Assembly: GCA_022839105.1 (NCBI GenBank)
Contig: JALHDH010000091.1
Coordinates: 1 to 14,265 of the forward strand
Source of the DNA: a bacterium
GTDB lineage: Bacteria; Vulcanimicrobiota; Xenobia; Xenobiales; Xenobiaceae
Direction of reading: 5' to 3'
Length of the DNA: 14,265 bases
Part shown: one piece after another, positions 12,713 to 14,265 of the stretch
How positions within the stretch are numbered: the stretch's first letter is position 1
How the letters are laid out: each line of letters begins with the position of its first letter
Position numbers and translations under genes: made by a program
Notes under the pieces: generated by a model
Databases searched by the model: none
The model's input: only the letters and a program-made list of their open reading frames with translations
Told to the model about the DNA's origin: nothing

Positions 12713-12742
12713 GAAGGCCCCGATGAGGGGCCTTCTTGATTT
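12713..12742 (+). terminator. Intrinsic terminator after the glycine-zipper gene
   Basis: A perfect 9-bp stem GAAGGCCCC/GGGGCCTTC (12713-12721 with 12727-12735) with a GATGA loop is followed by TTGATTT. It lies 22 bases after the stop. On the minus strand the stem is followed by CTTTC only, so use in that direction (for the XRE gene) is possible but weaker. Confidence 0.85.
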
Positions 12743-12762
12743 CCGGGCGCGGGGGTTGGGGA

Positions 12763-12815
12763 TGGGTTTCCACCATGATCATGCGGCATTTCCTCAACAT
12801 CATGGTGGAAACCCA
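12763..12815. repeat. Perfect 17-bp inverted repeat with a 19-base loop
   Basis: Left arm 12763-12779 (TGGGTTTCCACCATGAT) and right arm 12799-12815 are exact reverse complements. The right arm contains the last codons and stop of the XRE gene (residues GFPP then TGA). No T run follows on either strand, so this is not a normal terminator. Confidence 0.75.
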
Positions 12816-13042
12816 GGTCGTCGAGGCGGCAGGCCCAGGGCGCTGCAGACAGCCACGACGGTGCTGAGGCGCGGGTCCGTGTCGCCGGCTTCCAGGCGGC
12901 AGATGGCGGAGCGGGGGATGCCGAGTTCCCGCGCGAGGTCGGCCTGCGACCAGCCACGCTCGGCGCGGGCCTTCACGACAGCGGCGATGAAGTCGTAGCG
13001 GGGGCGCAGTCGGTCGTAGCGTGGTGGGCGCGGCCGAGGCAT
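12800..13042 (-). CDS. XRE-family helix-turn-helix regulator (probable antitoxin-type)
   Basis: 80 residues. A basic start (MPRPRPPRYDRLRPRYDF) is followed by a complete Cro/CI-type domain: WSQADLARELGIPRSAICRLEAG is the helix-turn-helix, then DTDPRLSTVVAVCSALGL. It resembles HigA-type antitoxins and other small XRE regulators. The ATG directly follows the TAG of the MazF gene (TAG-ATG), with no separate Shine-Dalgarno sequence, so it depends on coupling. The last residues and the stop are encoded in one arm of a 17-bp inverted repeat, which may have replaced the original C-terminus. Its first codons lie in the second copy of a 22-bp direct repeat. Likely role: repressor of this three-gene operon or a second antitoxin (inference). 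Confidence 0.85.
   Translation of the reverse strand: MPRPRPPRYDRLRPRYDFIAAVVKARAERGWSQADLARELGIPRSAICRLEAGDTDPRLSTVVAVCSALGLPPRRPGFPP
13019..13040. repeat. 22-bp exact direct repeat, copy 2
   Basis: Identical to 12519-12540. On the minus strand it encodes the first residues of the XRE protein (PRPRPP). Confidence 0.7.
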
Positions 13043-13381
13043 CTAGAGACCGAGGAGAGGTCTGAGCCAGTCCTCGACCTGCCCCATCCGCGCCGGCGAG
13101 ACCACGCCCCAGCGCTTGACCAGGCGGTCCGACGAGATGCTGCGGATGGCCTCGCACTGGATGACGCTCCGGGTTGTCAGTCCGCCCTCGGGAGGGTGCA
13201 TCGGGACATGGGACGGTATGCCCCGATCCCGAGAGGTGATCGGCAGGACGATACACAGCCCTGCGGGGCCCTGGTTGAAGAGGTCCACGGACACCACCAA
13301 CACGGGACGGCGGCCTCCCTGCTCGTGACCGCGGACAGGCTCGAGGTCGGCGAGCCAGATCTCTCCGCGATGGGGCTTCAC
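13043..13381 (-). CDS. mazF: MazF/PemK-family mRNA interferase toxin
   Basis: 112 residues, matching MazF (about 110). It opens with the family signature RGEIWLADLEPVRGHEQGGRRPVLVVS, where R25 is in the place of the catalytic Arg (R29 of E. coli MazF). LPITSRDRGIPSHV follows, where T49 is in the place of catalytic Thr52, and SVIQCEAIRSISSDRLVKRWG completes the core. MazF toxins cut single-stranded mRNA at short motifs. The start is a GTG at 13381 that overlaps the antitoxin stop as GTGA, so the toxin is translated after its antitoxin. All core residues are present, so it is probably active. The XRE gene follows with no gap. Confidence 0.93.
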   Translation of the reverse strand: MKPHRGEIWLADLEPVRGHEQGGRRPVLVVSVDLFNQGPAGLCIVLPITSRDRGIPSHVPMHPPEGGLTTRSVIQCEAIRSISSDRLVKRWGVVSPARMGQVEDWLRPLLGL

Positions 13382-13674
13382 GGCTCCTGTCCGGAGGGTG
13401 GACAGCCCTCGGCGACCCGCCAGGACTCGCCTGCCTCCAGCCCGTCGCTGAGCGTCCCGTCCCAGAGGCGCCTCTCGGCTTCAACCTCGGTCCACTCGGC
13501 GGCGTCCTGGCGCAACCTCCCGTAGGCAGCGTTCAGGTCTTCCAGCATCCGCTGACGCCGGTAGGCCTCAAGAGCCCGATCCAGCACCGCCGACATGGGC
13601 TGGTGATCCCGGAGCGCAAGAGCCCGGAGCGTGGAGTGCGCGCGTTCACCAATGCGAACCATGAAACCAGCCAT
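13378..13674 (-). CDS. Ribbon-helix-helix antitoxin of the MazF toxin
   Basis: 98 residues from the ATG at 13674. The start is chosen because AGGGGAGG (13680-13687) lies 5 bases upstream; ATGs at 13692 and 13662 are less well placed. Residues 1-45 read as a ribbon-helix-helix DNA-binding unit (MAGFMVRIGERAHSTLRALALRDHQPMSAVLDRALEAYRR: strand, helix, turn, helix). The acidic second half (residues about 46-98, WTEVEAERRLWDG) would wrap the toxin. It is the first gene of the operon, and the toxin overlaps its stop by 4 bases. Expected functions are neutralising the MazF-like toxin and repressing the operon. Confidence 0.86.
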   Translation of the reverse strand: MAGFMVRIGERAHSTLRALALRDHQPMSAVLDRALEAYRRQRMLEDLNAAYGRLRQDAAEWTEVEAERRLWDGTLSDGLEAGESWRVAEGCPPSGQEP

Positions 13675-13679
13675 CGGGA

Positions 13680-13687
13680 CCTCCCCT
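13680..13687 (-). promoter_or_regulatory. Ribosome binding site that fixes the antitoxin start
   Basis: AGGGGAGG on the minus strand, 5 bases before the ATG at 13674. Confidence 0.7.
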
Positions 13688-13694
13688 GACATCC

Positions 13695-13725
13695 CTAGCC
13701 TACATCACTGTATACAATAGAGTCA
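13695..13725. promoter_or_regulatory. Probable divergent promoter/operator region of the MazF operon
   Basis: The minus strand has TTGACT (13719-13724, five of six to a -35) with only a weak TAGGCT 18 bases downstream (13695-13700). The plus strand has TACAAT (13713-13718, five of six to a -10). TTGTATACAG (13708-13717) is close to a palindrome and would suit a ribbon-helix-helix operator. Confidence 0.4.
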
Positions 13726-13728
13726 ACG

Positions 13729-14004
13729 ATGAAGCGATCCTCTGAATCCGCCACCTACCGTGGCATTCGGGCGCCGATCCGGATCGTCGGCGAATATGTG
13801 TTCGACGGCGGGCGCTACGAAGGTCCCCTCCCAGGCCAGCGACGCTCGCCCTCACCGTCCGGTCGCTGTCCGGTCGCTGTCCGGTCAGGCAGGCCGGCCC
13901 CGGCCGTTCGCTCTCGCCGTCCGCCCGCTGTCCGGTCGGCCAGGCCGGCCCGGGCCGTTCGCCCTCGCCGTCCGCCCGCTGTCCGGTCAGGCAGGCCGGC
14001 GTGA
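13729..14004 (+). CDS. Possible small Arg/Pro-rich protein with 17-residue repeats
   Basis: 91 codons. The first 36 residues (MKRSSESATYRGIRAPIRIV, then GEYVFDGGRYEGPLPG) look like ordinary protein. The rest is an Arg/Pro/Ala repeat with a 17-residue period (AVRSGRPAPAVRSRRPP, then two more copies, the last partial), the product of a 51-bp DNA repeat. It starts 10 bases after a plus-strand TACAAT that could serve as its -10 box. There is no Shine-Dalgarno sequence. It is divergent from the toxin-antitoxin operon. It may be a real small gene whose 3' end was lengthened by repeat growth, or chance coding in repeat DNA. Confidence 0.3.
   Translation: MKRSSESATYRGIRAPIRIVGEYVFDGGRYEGPLPGQRRSPSPSGRCPVAVRSGRPAPAVRSRRPPAVRSARPARAVRPRRPPAVRSGRPA
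13859..14000. repeat. Tandem repeats: 11-bp unit x2, then 51-bp unit x2.5
   Basis: CCGGTCGCTGT occurs at 13859-13869 and 13870-13880. A 51-bp unit beginning GCTGTCCGGTC occupies 13876-13926 and 13927-13977 (4 mismatches by eye), with a partial third copy at 13978-14000. The unit is a multiple of three, so open frames persist through it. Confidence 0.85.
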
Positions 14005-14027
14005 GAGGCCACTGGCCAGCGAGGGGC

Positions 14028-14265
14028 TCACCAGGTGCTCAGCGCGCCCAGCAGGCTGGCGATGTCGGTCTCTTTGTCCTCCTCCTGGAACAGGAGGTGT
14101 CGCTTCTGCATCTCGGCCTTCCCGGTCCGCCAGAGCATCCGCATGGTGTGGGAGGGGGTGTTCGAAACGATGAACGAGTCCAGGCGGATGCCGGGGTCGT
14201 TCAGGCGCTGCTCGATCTCTTTGATGGTCTGGCAGAACTGGATCTTCGGGTCGTCGAAGCCCAGG
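14028..14265 (-). CDS. C-terminal part of an unidentified protein, cut by the window edge
   Basis: The last 78 codons of a minus-strand gene are visible, ending LLGALSTW and TGA at 14028-14030. Recognisable stretches are GFDDPKIQFCQTIKEIEQRL, IRLDSFIVSNTPSHTMRMLW and RHLLFQEEDKETDIASLLGA. Codon use is natural (G/C in third positions) and there are no interruptions, so this is real coding sequence. The pattern 'F-D-D-P-K-I-x-x-x-x-T-I-K-E-I ... G-I-R-L-D-S-F-I-V' weakly recalls the last strands of von Willebrand factor A-like domains, but that is a guess. It runs in the same direction as the MazF operon and is separated from it by the repeat tract. Confidence 0.75.
   Translation of the reverse strand, partial: LGFDDPKIQFCQTIKEIEQRLNDPGIRLDSFIVSNTPSHTMRMLWRTGKAEMQKRHLLFQEEDKETDIASLLGALSTW

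Noticed and set aside
13859..14000. CRISPR-like array
   Set aside because: The 51-bp units are contiguous with no unique spacers, and no cas genes are nearby.
13760..14173. A 137-codon plus-strand frame through the repeats
   Set aside because: It overlaps the real minus-strand gene at 14028-14265 and stays open only because the repeat length is a multiple of three.

Overview
The window is G+C-rich and densely coded. An ExbB/ExbD energy-transducing motor and a predicted lipoprotein point to a Gram-negative (diderm) bacterium. Nothing in it fixes the phylum; an under-described lineage such as an acidobacterium, a myxobacterium relative or a candidate phylum would fit the many unfamiliar genes. 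No phage, transposase or CRISPR array is visible.

Left part (1-5653, all minus strand). Read in the direction of transcription, an exbB-exbD-exbD block comes first. After a gap of about 115 bases follows a chain of four genes joined by 4-base ATGA stop/start overlaps: an 889-residue predicted lipoprotein, two tandem paralogous membrane-anchored proteins, and a third small secreted or membrane protein cut by the window edge. The lipoprotein carries a His...Cys pair that looks like the catalytic dyad of clan CD cysteine peptidases (caspase, gingipain and CHAT type). It also has a run of ten G immediately after its lipobox cysteine codon. This is the best candidate in the window for an undescribed envelope system.

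Middle (5777-8466, plus strand). A 638-residue protein has a degenerate GHKL/Hsp90-like ATPase fold at its N-terminus. Next is a short PAS protein ending in a paired CxxC module, with no kinase or output domain.

Right part (8685-14265). A hicAB toxin-antitoxin locus (minus) has a strong promoter that appears to give a leaderless hicA message, with palindromes lying in the promoter. A tRNA-Thr(CGT) gene (minus) has its own promoter and terminator. A VOC-family protein (minus) is divergent from an adenine deaminase (plus), which is followed by a glycine-zipper protein and a good terminator. A second toxin-antitoxin-like cluster (minus) follows: RHH antitoxin, MazF/PemK toxin, XRE regulator, translationally linked. 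It is bordered by a perfect 17-bp inverted repeat, an exact 22-bp direct repeat and a tract of 51-bp tandem repeats. The window ends in the 3' part of an unidentified minus-strand gene.

The two toxin-antitoxin loci, the repeats and the tRNA make the right third look like accessory DNA. The exb motor, ade and the tRNA look like ordinary chromosomal genes.
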